NCBI GenBank assembly: GCA_030374765.1
Contig: JARGXX010000021.1
Coordinates: 124,001 to 188,000 of the forward strand
DNA from: Agarophyton chilense
Lineage: Eukaryota > Rhodophyta > Florideophyceae > Gracilariales > Gracilariaceae
DNA length: 64,000 bases
Reading direction: 5' to 3'
Shown: piece after piece, positions 53,153-64,000 of the stretch
Numbering within the stretch: position 1 is the stretch's first letter
Layout of the letters: every line of letters starts with the position of its first letter
Translations under genes and position numbers: made by a program
The notes under the pieces: model-generated
Database searches by the model: none
Seen by the model: only the letters and a program-made list of their open reading frames with translations
Told to the model about the DNA's origin: nothing

Positions 53153-55778
53153 GTGGCGCCGGTGGGGCCTGAGCCTGCATCGATACAACCATTGAGGTGT
53201 TGGCCTGGGTCTGTGGTGGACGCTTCCGGTTGTGAGACCTTATTGGTGTTGAGCGGCCCCGTCGGTAATTACGCGACCTTTTTCCGGTTTTGCTTCCGGT
53301 TTACCCTCAAGGCGATGACAGGATCGTGCCGCCTCCACGCACTCGTTCGAACCCATTCGGTGCCACGTCGATGCACCTCGCACCGCATCGTGGATTCGTC
53401 ACCGCTACCTCGAAGGGGTGGATCGTCCCCACAACCAGCACCAGCGCTCGAGAGACGTGAGATGCCGGTCACCATTGGGGTTGAAGAAGTCGGCGATTCC
53501 GAGGGGATTGATACCCCTGCAGTTATGCCTTTTAGGTCGGATTGGTCGCGCTTCACGATACCCTAAAGGTCTGGAACCACTCACGACCGTACTCTGGCAA
53601 CTGTTGCACCTGAAAGGTCGATGTCAGTACTACCGGAAAGGTTGGATACGTTGGCCGTCTCCTCAGAACGGACCGAGGAGGCGCCACTTCAGAAGGATGA
53701 ATACCCGCTGGTGTTCACCGCGGCGGTGGAGGTCGAGTCATCACCTCGTTCGTCAGGTCGAGCTACGGCCTTCCCAACCATGTCAGGTAGCGGCCCATCG
53801 CGTGGCCGTGGACGCGGTGGTATTACCAAGAGGGTGACTCGCTCGGCTTCTCGAACGCCTACCAACATTGGTTTTCGCAGCGTGCCTGTCCCTGCGACAC
53901 AGTTCTCCCTTGGGACTCCGGCTGACCCATACCAACGCAATGGTGGACTTCCTTCGACAACACAAACCAATTGGGCTCACAATCCCGCGTTCGGTGCTGC
54001 GAACCGGACGACGAATCAGTATGGACCTTTTGGTAGTACCTTCGACCAGGTGACGAACAATGACCTGTTCAAGCACGATTGGCCTGTGGCGGTCGGTAAT
54101 TTTTCATTGCCGGCAGCTCTTACCAGACCACAATTGGATACCTACTTGGGTTTATCCCGTTGGGACTGCGAGCGCCTTCGCTCCGTTCTATTGCTTTTGA
54201 AGAAACGGGACCAAGAGTCTCAACCTCGCCAGGGTCGACTGGAATATTACCATAGTCGGCAGCGTCATACACTTTTGAGGTATTTTATCCCGCCGATATA
54301 TCCGAGCGACTTGCCGTATGTGCGCATCGAACCGGAGCTGGATTACTACCGTCGATTGTTGGTAAGTGTGCCAGTATCCGTCTATTCCGGAGACTTACCT
54401 TCCGGTTTCAACTGACTTGGTTTCCCTAAATCGGCCTTTCACCATTATCAATTGGACTGACCGTAGTAGGTGGGGCGAGGATGCAGAGACAGAGAGTCGC
54501 GTTCGCAGTCGCAACTTCTGCACTCGCGTTATGCGTATGTTTCATAACTCCGAGTACTTCTCACAACCTACGAAGGGCAGACGCGACTGGTACGTGCTTC
54601 GACCAGAGTGGTGGGAGTCCTATGAGGTTCCGTTATCGCTGAGCGTGCCCACTCCGCCGGTTTTGGCGTACTTCGGGAGTCAGATTTCCCGGAACCTAGA
54701 GCGGTATTACCTCATTTGGTCGATTGCCCTCTCGGAGTGGACCGTGTTGGTTGCCATCCTGGCTCTGGAGGCCGCCCATTACGGTATCGATTGGGATTGT
54801 CGCAATCCCGACTCTGACATATACCGAGATGGTGTTCAACCTGTCGGTCGCATCTTCTTCATACCTCCGAGGGTTGCCCAGGATATTTTCCGATTTGGTT
54901 ACGAGAACATCGTGGGGGGGGCCGATTATACCGTTAAGGACTTGGACTCGTATCTAAAGCAGAGCAAGAATTACCATTTGGATTCCCATCAAGGTTGGGA
55001 GGCTTTCGATCCAGCAACTGGGAAAATTGTGCATCGCCACGCCCAATATTATCCCGGGGAGCCTCCTGTTTATGGAGCTCCCGCGAGCCCCGAACCTTAT
55101 CACGGTACTGTGGAGACACCAGTTGGTCGTTATGCTGGTCCCTTCCCGTCCGAGCCGTTACCAGAAAATCGTAAGTCGCCTATCCCTACGGGTGTGACTC
55201 CTACTCAACCGAGCTCCTCGCGGGTTGCTGGTCCCGTTCGGCCTCTGTTGGCGGGTATTGCTCGTCCTCCACCTAAACCTATGAAGGATTCTCCAGCCGT
55301 GGTCGGTTTGCTGGCTCGAAGTCGCTAGTCTTGCGTCACCAGCTTTCAGAGGGCTGGGCCTACCTCCGTGGTTGCTGCATTAACGCTCCTTGAAAGTTTG
55401 CTGCCGCGCCATGCGCAATAAGTGAAGGCGCTAAACCAACTTGGTGGGTTTCGGAATCATTTCCTGTTGGACCTGTACCAACTGGCCACCCGTCAGGTTG
55501 CCAATCTGGCAAGCGTCTCTGCTGCTGCGCCATCTGATCCTTTGACGGATCCCCTTCTAGATGCAAACTTTAACCCTGCGGTTTTTCAACCTGCTCCGGC
55601 GGTTCTTTCCGTTCATCCTCTTTTGGTTTCGACTCCTCTCCCCAGTGGCGGGGCTACCGCTCCTTCGCTACCTCTTAGGTCGATGGCTCCTAGCCTTTCC
55701 GCAGGTTTTCCTCCGTGGGTAGTCAATAACACGGGTATTCCTGATTCCATTGCTCTTAAACCGACAGGTCCTTCTTAA
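53153..55778 (+). pseudogene. Antisense accessory gene of element B (unknown function), interrupted
   Basis: This gene lies opposite to gag-pol, between the end of pol and the PPT. One frame runs 53153-53566, stops (TAA), and continues in phase through 53621-54415. A +1 shift near 54366-54415 leads to a 320-codon frame ending at 55328, and the same phase is open again at 55422-55778. The N-terminal part is basic with SGRGRGRG-type runs (near 53790). The middle is rich in Trp/Tyr (DWYVLRPEWWESYEV, LERYYLIWSIALSEWTVLV). The C-terminal part is Pro-rich. No gag, pol, envelope or enzyme motif is recognised. The resemblance to element C's antisense gene, and its conserved position, suggest a real protein. 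GTAAGT near 54365 might alternatively be an intron donor. Confidence 0.6.
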
Positions 55779-55938
55779 AGAAAATTTTTGTCTCTTCTTG
55801 TCTCCTCTACTGTTACGTTTGGTTGTTCTTTTGTGTACTCCCTTGTAGGTAATCTGACATGCATATGCGTCCACCTTCTGCGCAAAAAGACTTCTTTTCT
55901 CCCCCTTCCTTAGGCCTGAGTACCACGAAGGTCTAAGG

Positions 55939-58900
55939 TTAGCCATCTGCAGGCATCGGCTCCTTGCGACGGCGCCAATACCTGATACGGAAATGTGGGG
56001 GTATTGTGGCTGGGGGTTCGAGGGTGTCTCCTTCTGAACCCGAGCCGTACCATCTGACGGAGTACTTCAGATCATTATAGGTTCGCTTGTGGTTCACAAG
56101 ACGGTCAACGGGAAATTGCTCTGAGGTTTGGTCCTGATCTTTCGGGGGAACGCCACCTCGAGGGTTCATATGTTCCAAGTTGGGAGCTTCGTGCGTGGGA
56201 GCCGGGTCGGGAGCTTCCGCTGTTACCGGGTGAGGTTCAATTTCCGTCCCTGTTAGAGGGGTATAATCCGGATCATCCCGTTGTAATTCATCATTCGCCT
56301 CAATCGGGGTGGGGTCCTACGAGGGTCGAGTGCGCAGAGCTACCGCTCTGGGCTCTCGGGCTGAGGTGCCTGCCTTCATGCGATGTTGAACCGTTTCAGG
56401 TGCTACCGAAATACGGTCATTTGATATCGTATTCGGTATTCCGTCCTGGTCAACCGTAACGCTGTGGTCTGAAGCGGTCAATACCTTATAAGGTTCCAAT
56501 GATTTGGGAAGGAGCTTAGAATTGATATCTATATCAATAGCTTCATCGTCCGCTTCATCACCCGGTCGTGGTCTTTTACCTGAAGGTGGATTTTCTATGT
56601 AGACATATTGTACCCACGATACAGAGACCACTTTGGTTACCCTACGGTCATAGCCGGCCTTGTACCGTTTCTGGGCTGCAGTGAGGCGGCTCTCTGCATG
56701 TTTGAGAGCCCTCCTCAACCTCACAAGGGTATTTCGCTTGACTTGGGCAGGGGTCAGTGTGCCAGCTGCAGTGCTGGTGGTATGATATCCCTGCACTAAA
56801 ATACCTGGGGGGTGTCGCCAAAGAACCAAATCAAAGGGAGTGGTCTGCGTTGACCGGTGTACCTGAAGGTTATAGGAGTAGGTGAGTGGTTGAACCAGCT
56901 CATCCCACCCAGTTTGGTGCTCTTCCGTATAGTGTCGTAGCCTTGATACCAATGTGTGGTTAAAGCGCTCGACCTGTCCGTTCGTCTGCGGGTGGTAGGC
57001 AGTAGTGAAATAGTGCTTGATACCCAAGAGGTTACAGACTGCTTCGAGGAATTTCGATGCCAGGTTTGAACCATTATCGGTAAGTAGGTACAGTGGTGCA
57101 CCATACGGGTAGACCCAACTGTTGAGGAACGCGATCGCCAGCGTGGTTGACTTCGTCTCCTTTCAAGGTATCTCTCTCGTGAGCTTCGAGAACCTTTCGG
57201 TAATCACTAGAATGTGCTGATACCCATTCTTGGTCTTGGGAAGTGGTCCTAGAAGGTTTGTCGCAACAAACTCCAGCGGACCCGCTGCTGGAAACAGCTT
57301 GAGGTATTTTCGATGCCCTCGAATACCACCGCGGGTACGAACACAGGATTTGCATTGACCTACAAAGGTATCGACATCATGGGCCATATGAGGCCAACAG
57401 AACTGTTGCCGCAAGGTGGAATACACCGTGGTGGCACCGGGGTGTCCCGATAGTCGCGGGTAGTGCGTGAGATACAAGACTCTCGGGCGAAGCGCCTTCG
57501 GAACCACCTTTTGAAGGCTACCATCCAAGGTTGACCTTCTCAAGATGTACCCATTGTGGTCCACATCGAATGGTGATCCTTTGAAACCAATTTGGTCAGC
57601 CAGGGTTCTGCAGTACGCATGCTGGGCCTGTTCTCGTAGAAATTCCTCTCCGATTACGGGCATGACGTTCATTTCCTCTAGGGTCAGTATCTGCGTTGCC
57701 ATGTCGGTGTTCCGCAAGGCACCTTCTTCAGTTGAGTCCTAAAATCCTTTTAGGTGTTCGCTGGTACCATTTTGGTTTGATGACACCAAAAAGCACGGGA
57801 TATCATCGTCCACAGGTTCTGTCTCTAACCCTGAGGTGTTTAAGCGTGACATAGCGTCAGCTATGTTGTGCTTGATACCTAGACGGTACTGTACGTCGTA
57901 TTCGAACTCCGACAGTCTCAACCTCCAACGGGCAAGTCTACCAGACGCATCTGGGAGTCCGAGGATCCACCTTAAGGCTTCGTGGTCCATGCGCAACGTA
58001 AAGCGCTCACCATACAGGTATGGACGGAGCATCAACATGCTCCACACCACTGCTAGACATTCCTTCTCGGATACCGTGTAGTTCTGGCCCTTTTCATTCA
58101 TAGCGCGGTTCCAGTACCCTATAGGTAATTTGTCTCCGTTGTGCTGCTCCTGCATGAGACAACAACCAATTTGGGCATGGGATGCATCTGTATCCAGCGT
58201 GTATGGTGGACCTGTTTTCAGTAACGATAAGATTTGCGGCGACAACAGCGCTCGTTTCGATTCCTCAAAGGTGTCCATTTCGTCGTTCGATAGATTCTCA
58301 AACCGTTCAGGTTCACCTTTCTGGAGCTTCTTGTCGAGGGGAGCCGCTGTTTTCGCGAATCCCTTCGCGAAGCGACGATAGACGTTACATAAACCTATAA
58401 AGGATCGTACGTCTGTCTGGGATCGTGGCAACTTGACCTCTTGTACGGCTTTAATGATGCTCGGTGCAACCTCTAGGGCACCAGGGCCTATGATGTGGCC
58501 CAGGTATTCAACCGTTCTGGTAAATAAGACGCATTTGCGTAGCTTCAGTGTCACCCCCGCCTCAGCTAAGAGGGTGAGTACGGTGCGTACGTGCGAACAA
58601 TGCTCTTCTACCGATCTGGAGTAGATGATTACATCATCGATGTATACCAAGGCAGTTGTTCATTTAACCTTCGAAAGGATGATGTCCAGCGCCCTTTGAA
58701 AGGTGGCTGGAGCATTGCGCAACCCGAATGGCATCGGCGTGAAGCGAAACAAACCAGCATGGCCCGTGAAGGTCGTTTTGTCTCGATCTTCCTCACCTAC
58801 AGGTACCTCTCAATAACCACAATTGGCATCCAACGTGGTAAGTATCTGCGCATCTCCCAATGAGTCGATGCACTCATCCATTCTAGGTATCGGGTACGAA

Positions 58901-60239
58901 TCCCTGACGGTCACCCTATTGAGACTCCTGTAGTACATACAAAACCTCATACGGTTATCCCCTTTCTTCTGAACCAGAACCAAGGGACTAGCCCAATCTG
59001 AGTTGGCTGGTTCAATTACGCCTTCTTGGAGCGAATGCTCCACTTCTTCGAGTTCTATCTCTCTCGCCTTCGGACCTGCACGGTATGGTTGCTGATAAAT
59101 CGGCTTTGAGTCAGGAAGGAGCTCGATGCAATGCTGTGTGGCCTTCATTTGGCCCAGATGGCATGACCACATGGTTTCGAACTCCTCCAGAAGGTCTATA
59201 ATACGGCCCCGCAGTTGGCCGTCTTCTTCACCGATCTGGACTGTATCTTTCCATTGCCTCTCAGGATCTGGTTCCCCTTCTTTGTCTACCGATGCCTTAT
59301 CCGTTAGCTTTGCTTGCAAGTTGGTATTTACTGATACCTTTGTGGTTGTGGACCCATTTGCGCACCCCCTTCCTTACCGAAGGCGACCTCGCCGAGGTCA
59401 GTGTGAGCTAAGGTGAAGACCGTTTGTGGTGCCGGTAGTGCGATGCCAACATTGGTATTTTCCGGCAACTTCACGTCTTGACTGCTAAAGTTACTGAGAC
59501 ACACCTTAAAGGGTTGATTTGGGATGCTGTCGACAATCCCGGTGGCCATCAAGGTGAGGTGTCGATGTGTTAACCTCGGATGGTTTTGTAGTATGACCAG
59601 CCCGGGGGTCGCACACGACACCGGTACCAATATTTGGTGCATTGGGTGGATAACAACCTGTTTGGTAATGCGCACTTTGTTGGAGACCGTTTCGGTGGAT
59701 ATTCTGTTCTTCGGTTTGACGAACCATCCCCGTTTAGTTTCCGTATTACCTAAAATGACAATTCCTCCCCCCTAACGTAGGGCGACTGTATGGGAACCAG
59801 GAAGGATTGCTTTGACATATATGTCAATGAAGTTCGTACCTAGTAGGCAGTCTGTCGGTAAAAGGTCGACAACAAAGAATTGCAGTCTTACCTTGAGGTG
59901 TCCGAGCTGCACCACAGTGGTGAGCATACGTCGAAGGTTTAATGGGCGCTCATTTGCAGCCACCAGCGGGTTGTTGTCGGGAGGTCGGCTCAAGTTCCGA
60001 AGTACCGCCTCAGGTATGACGCGGGAGTTCAGCACGTGTGGGCCGGCCCCCGTATCCAACACGCAGGTGACCGGAACCGCAAGACGATAGGAGAACCACA
60101 TTGAAGCACGTACTTTATAGTTGTTGTACTTCATATGAAAAACCGGAACTGGTTGTGACGTGTTCTCTTCCACCTTAAAGGTTCTGGGTATCAATTGGCC
60201 TTCCAATTGCAGGTTGGGTTCGGCCATTACGCCAACCAT
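55939..60239 (-). pseudogene. Element B pol (protease to chromodomain), with stops
   Basis: Protease DTGAGPHVL and CLLGTNFIDIYVK (60239-59772). RT from SDWASPLVLVQKKGDNRMRFCMYYR to LDANCGY (59319-58810), then VYIDDVIIYS and RNase H (LDTDASHAQIGCCL, MDHEALRWILG) to 57739. Integrase zinc finger HYPRLSGHPGATTVYSTLRQQFCWP..CKSC (57717-57163) and catalytic tail HPQTNGQVERFN (57027-56317). Chromodomain FPVDRLVNHKRTYNDLKYSVRWYG (56178-55939). Stops interrupt it at about 58810, 58651, 57739 and 57163; at the first two, TGA stands where Trp is expected. Confidence 0.85.
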
Positions 60240-62139
60240 TCGGTGTTTTCCTCCTGTACGGGAGGGGTTAAGTCCAAGTTTGGTGTTTCCTCGATGGTAT
60301 TGACCTGTACTGGGGTACGGGGTTGGAACCTATTTGGTGCTTTCTTTGAAGACCCAAAGAGGCGTTTGTGATTCTTCACGCAAGCCTGAATCAACTGGTC
60401 TCTCATCCTTGGAGGTAAGTTAGCGCAATTGTTTGCCAAATGGTCTGTCGCGAGACAGAACCAGCAAACGAGGCCTCCAGTTTGGGGGTCTCGCTTTACC
60501 ATTGAGGGGGGCTTCGAAACCTGGTTGGTAGGAGCAGTGGCGTAGGATGTGGGTGGCGAGTTATTGGAGCTCGCTTCCTGTATCCTCTGCGAGCTCATCA
60601 CACTTGGCAGCGATTGTACCGAGTTTGGTGTACGTGTTGACGACCAATTTCCTACCGTCAAAGTATTTGAGAACCGCCCCTGGGTCGCTACCAATTACTT
60701 AGGGGTTCCTGTAGGTACTCCGATGTGCGAGCTACTCTCTGAAGTTGTTGTGTCTTCAATATACAAGACTGACCTTTTCGATTTATCCTTCGAGGTTTGA
60801 GGCACGGCTGGTCTCTTTCCCAGCCGAAGGGTATCTTCAAGGCCCTTGGAGCATCGAGCCAGCCCATTGTAGTCTACCTTTCGGTTAGTGACCAGGTAAT
60901 TGCGTACCTGGGAACGGATCGCTTTGTCGACATTGTCGGCAAATAGCGACTTTAACCTAGAGGTAGTGAACACATTACCACAACGGGTTGCCAGATTCCA
61001 AAGCGCGAGCGAAAACTCCGATTCGGTTTTCCCAGACCTTTGATGATAAGCGAGGACTTCCGAGTAAGCCTCTTGGATAACCTCATCGGTGGCGTGTGTT
61101 TCCAAAAGGAAATCCACCACCTCTGGGTATGACTCTAACACCTCCGTGCCATCCTCATCCATCGCTAAGGTATTGCCGCGGAGCCTACCCTGCAGCCAGT
61201 AGTATGCTTGTCCTTTCAGGTAAAACTGAAATAGCCACAGAGCAGCGCCCTCGGAAAAACCATTTTGGTCACATACAAGCTTGAAATTCCGTAGAAACTC
61301 AATCACCGCAATAGGATCCGTACTTATGAAGGTGGTGTCACCCATTTGGAAGCTGAGCTTCTTGTGGTGCTTAGTAATCTTCTGAACAACCTCTTCGTTG
61401 TATTCAGATGACTTGTTGATCAACAGATAAGTCCTGTAATCAACCGCTTTGGTAAACATATCGTTCAACAGTTGGTGCACCTTCAGGTCCATTTCGGTGT
61501 CCGTCTCAGAGTCAGGCTACTCATTGTATCGCTTCTTACCGTTTCGGTTCTTTTTCGACGACTTCTTCTTCGACCTGTTCGGTTTCTTCTTCTCCTTACC
61601 TTTACGGTCATCATCCGACGATGAACTCGTATCGGAACTGGAGTCTGACGAGTCGGGGTCTGAATCATCCTCTCGATTCTTTCCCCTCTTTGTCCTCCGC
61701 TTCTTCCCTTTTCGGTTTCTTCGTCGCTCATTCAACGAGTCAGACGAATCGTCCTGGGACTACCTCCATGGGTGTCCTTTTCAACGAAACCAGTTATTAG
61801 TGGCAGATAAATGTCTTGAGGATCTACCTTCCCCGGGACCTCTTGATTCTGCCTTGGACCTTGTAGGTACTCACTATCAGTAGGTAAGTGTTTGGAATGG
61901 GTGTAATGACCCATTTGGAACCCTTGTGGTATGCGCTTTGCGATGTTCAACTGTGTAGGTCGGGCTTCTGCGAATCCCTCGGAAAGCCAAAGGTCCTGCA
62001 CAGCGCAGTAAACATGCTCCCTAGCATCTGTGAAGAGATAATGTTTCACCATTTCAGTTATCCTGTCCGATAGCTCTTGAGCTGCTCGGTCAACCACAAT
62101 ACGGGTATATGGATCGACGTCCATTGAGGGCGGAACCAT
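60227..62139 (-). pseudogene. Element B gag, interrupted by frame change and two stops
   Basis: The N-terminal part (62139-61732) is in one frame. The rest is in another: a Lys/Ser/Asp-rich segment (61735-61517), a TAG, the Gag core (61492-60695: FISTDPIAVIEFLRNFKLVCDQNGFSEGAALWLFQFYLKGQAYYW and SGKTESEFSLALWNLATRCGNVF), a TAA, then the nucleocapsid part with zinc knuckle CWFCLATDHLANNC (near 60460). It overlaps the start of protease (60239) in yet another frame. It has the same organisation as element A Gag but is strongly diverged. Confidence 0.82.
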
Positions 62140-62560
62140 CCGGGTATCAGACTTCTCCTTTACGGTTAATGCATCCTCGACCGCGAGGGTGACGAGCGCT
62201 TTCGCTCGCTCTTTGAGCTGAGGCCATAGCTCCTCCGCTGCAAACTAAATTGGTATTTCCCTTTGAGGTTCTGTTGCCATAGACGGCGGGCCATGTACCT
62301 TTACGGTTTTGTCCAGAACGTGCTGGAGCAGCTCCTCGGGGTTCTCCAGAATCCGTTGAGCCGATGGGGTCCCTTTAAAATCTTTATGGCTTGGCGGGGC
62401 GCTTGCACCACGCGTATTCCTTTTAGGTCGTTCCATTTGTGACCAATCGTGGTATCCTGTTTTTTTGCGGGATTTTCTGAAACCAAATAGATGTAAGAGC
62501 ATCCAATCCTTCTTGGAATCTCGTGTGAACCGTGAAGGTACGACGAAACCTAAAAAAAAA

Positions 62561-62579
62561 TTTCTAAGTCGGGAGACCA
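62561..62579 (-). other. Primer-binding site of element B
   Basis: On the sense strand TGGTCTCCCGACTTAGAAA lies three bases after the LTR, identical to the element A site and at the same distance. Confidence 0.72.
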
Positions 62580-62582
62580 AAA

Positions 62583-63215
62583 TGTCGTACAATCACCTCT
62601 GGGGTATGCTACTGTCTTGTCTCGGGAGCGTGGTGACGCTCAACCGTAGGGAGCGTGGTGACGGTCAACATTAGAAGGTAGACGTAATAAACCTCGATGG
62701 TAACAGGGCACCGTGAAAACCCGCAGGGGCAAACGGCAGGGCAACTAGCCTATACCGTGTAGGTGAACGATGGTAGGCGTCGACGCGCGGGAAAGCCTGT
62801 ATGGTAGTTGAGAAACGATGAACCAAAAAGTATAGTCGTGACCCAAGTGGTGCCTGTCTTTCTCAGATTAGGATGGGGGAGGTGCAGTTCCCTATATGCA
62901 GTGGACTGCACTCTCCAGATCACTCGGGAGGTGCCAGCAAGGCAAGGTCTATGACCTAGTGCCAGAGACCTGGCCAGCACTGGCTACAGTGCCAGGTGGC
63001 CACACCACTACTGTACTAAAATAAATATAATTAAAATTACATGTACATACCATACTCAACCAGAAGGTACATGTCAACACTACACGTGGCTGACAACACC
63101 TAGATGGTAGCTCGCCTGGTGCTGCATGGCCGATGATCCCTCGCATCCATCACCTACACGGTCAGTGTAGTATATTGACAACCTCAAAGGTCAGCCCTTC
63201 CGCCACTATACGACA
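62583..63215 (-). repeat. Element B right (5') LTR
   Basis: This 633-bp LTR, TGTCGTA to TACGACA, matches the left LTR but lacks the 919-bp block. It carries an extra copy of a roughly 27-bp GTAGGGAGCGTGGTGACG-type unit near 62640. Target duplication CTCAG follows at 63216-63220. Confidence 0.92.
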
Positions 63216-63220
63216 CTCAG

Positions 63221-63416
63221 TGTGCGCAGCTTCCCGGTCGGGCTTCTCTATGTAGCTTCAGCTCTTCTCTTGAACCTTAAGACATGTATTGAAAAGGGTG
63301 GACAGATATCGCACTTCTTTAACTGTGTAGTAGCGAAAAAGGAACAGCGAAGAAGAAAAGGCGCCATGAACATGAAACAAGTGTATTTAACGAGAAAATG
63401 GCGTCCTCTATCATGA
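63221..63416 (+). pseudogene. PIF/Harbinger transposase, 3' end, continuing from 41093
   Basis: VRSFPVGLLYVASALLLNLKTCIEKGGQISHFFNC resembles the C-terminal end of Harbinger transposases. The reading frame is continuous with that left of element B when one CTCAG copy and the element are removed. Confidence 0.8.
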
Positions 63417-63810
63417 TCCAGGCTGAAGAACAACGCGGAATCGTGGAGAAGAGGCTCGAACTGGAAGAAAAGTGACTCTAAATAGAGCTTAGAAGATCGA
63501 AGAAGTAGTCAGATCGCTATTCTATGCTACAAAATGCAACGAATCGTAGACTAGATTTGAATAAAAAACGTTTCGAGTTTGACAAGGAAGAGTGCGAGTT
63601 CTCCATGGACGAGAGGAACCAGATGTTCGGTTTGCTCGAAATCCTTGCAAAGAAGGTGCAGAAGTCAATGTGTTTCGGTATTTGGCGCTTCGCGCTTTCT
63701 CGGCGGAGCGCGCAGTGCTTCGAAGCGCTTCAAAAAAGTCGTTTTGAAAGAGCTCGCAAGCCCGCCCATTCAAACGACTTTTTCTTCGCTTGTTACGCTT
63801 GAATAGGTTA
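63417..63810 (+). pseudogene. Possible remnant of a charged coiled-coil or Myb-like partner protein
   Basis: Fragments read EEQRGIVEKRLELEEK (near 63425) and NRRLDLNKKRFEFDKEECEFSMDERNQMFGLLEILAKKVQ (near 63540-63660). Such charged C-terminal helices occur in Myb/SANT-like second proteins of Harbinger transposons. The assignment is tentative because the N-terminal DNA-binding part is not visible. Confidence 0.4.
63735..63785. repeat. Inverted repeat (hairpin) after the Harbinger remnant
   Basis: Arms AAAAAGTCGTTTTGAA and TTCAAACGACTTTTT (one unpaired T) surround a loop of about 20 bases. It could be part of a terminal inverted repeat structure or a separate small palindrome. Confidence 0.6.
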
Positions 63811-64000
63811 TACAACGCATGTGGTTTAGATTTAGACATACACTTGCAATGTAGGCGCTTTGCAAGTAAAATAGCTACTTATCTGGCCGCCTTTCTCTAT
63901 ACAGGTCTTGGAGTTGAGTAGAAGGGCAGATGATATGTAAAGGAGGTCTACCGGAAAACGTGGCACTACAAGAAGACGGGCAAAGTCGTTTCACTTCCAT
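63811..64000. other. End of the window, no gene seen
   Basis: No supported feature; probably continuing transposon or intergenic sequence. Confidence 0.4.

Larger units (their letters stand above)
41094..63215 (-). mobile_element. Gypsy element B, complete chromovirus with antisense gene, carrying nested element A
   Basis: Without the nested element A, B is about 12.1 kb. Its ends are TGTCGTA/TACGACA (TG changed to TT at the left end) and its target duplication is CTCAG. Gag-pol runs right to left (62139 to 55939), and a second gene runs left to right between the end of pol and the left LTR (53153-55780). The PBS is at 62561-62579 and the PPT is just right of 52623. Several stops interrupt gag-pol. 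Confidence 0.9.

Overview
The window looks like a gene-poor, transposon-packed stretch of a compact eukaryotic nuclear genome. The four host genes are single open frames, stand close together, and are surrounded by stacked Ty1/Copia and Ty3/Gypsy LTR retrotransposons plus one dead PIF/Harbinger DNA transposon. Intron-poor genes in small islands between retroelement blocks fit a florideophyte red alga of the Chondrus type. That assignment is inference from layout and protein flavour, not proof.

Layout. (1) 1-25781 is a Copia block. An early copy of family Copia-1 (+ strand, 1-2734) sits inside a tandem chain of family Copia-2 elements (minus strand, 2735-22255) that share LTRs. A complete Copia-1 element (8398-15005, identical 5-bp target duplications, nearly identical LTRs) lies inside one chain member. 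Remnants of a third family (Copia-3), a Copia-2-like pol and inverted Copia-1 LTRs follow. (2) 25782 to about 32.4 kb is a decayed Gypsy chromovirus (element C) that has lost its 5' end and carries a large gene on the opposite strand after pol. (3) 34.7-39.6 kb is the host island: ISD11/LYRM4, mitochondrial ribosomal protein mS23, an SRPK-type kinase and a C-4 methylsterol oxidase. (4) 40.08 kb to the end is a three-level nest. A Harbinger transposase pseudogene is split by Gypsy element B (41094-63215, TSD CTCAG). Element B's left LTR is in turn split by the nearly intact Gypsy element A (41106-51102, TSD CAATC).

Most interesting points. An antisense gene lies between pol and the 3' LTR in both element B and element C, with recognisable protein similarity between the two, although their pol genes are far apart. 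Copia-1 and Copia-2 share a leader with at least three successive hairpins whose stems differ in sequence but keep pairing, and their U3 regions share a module of about 110 bp (CCAAT box plus CGCATATGCG palindrome). Both Copia families have a primer-binding site matching the anticodon arm of initiator tRNA-Met. Element A has a candidate -1 frameshift heptamer directly before the gag stop, and its gag is broken by an eight-unit 40-bp tandem expansion. All of this was read by eye; no alignments or database searches were run.
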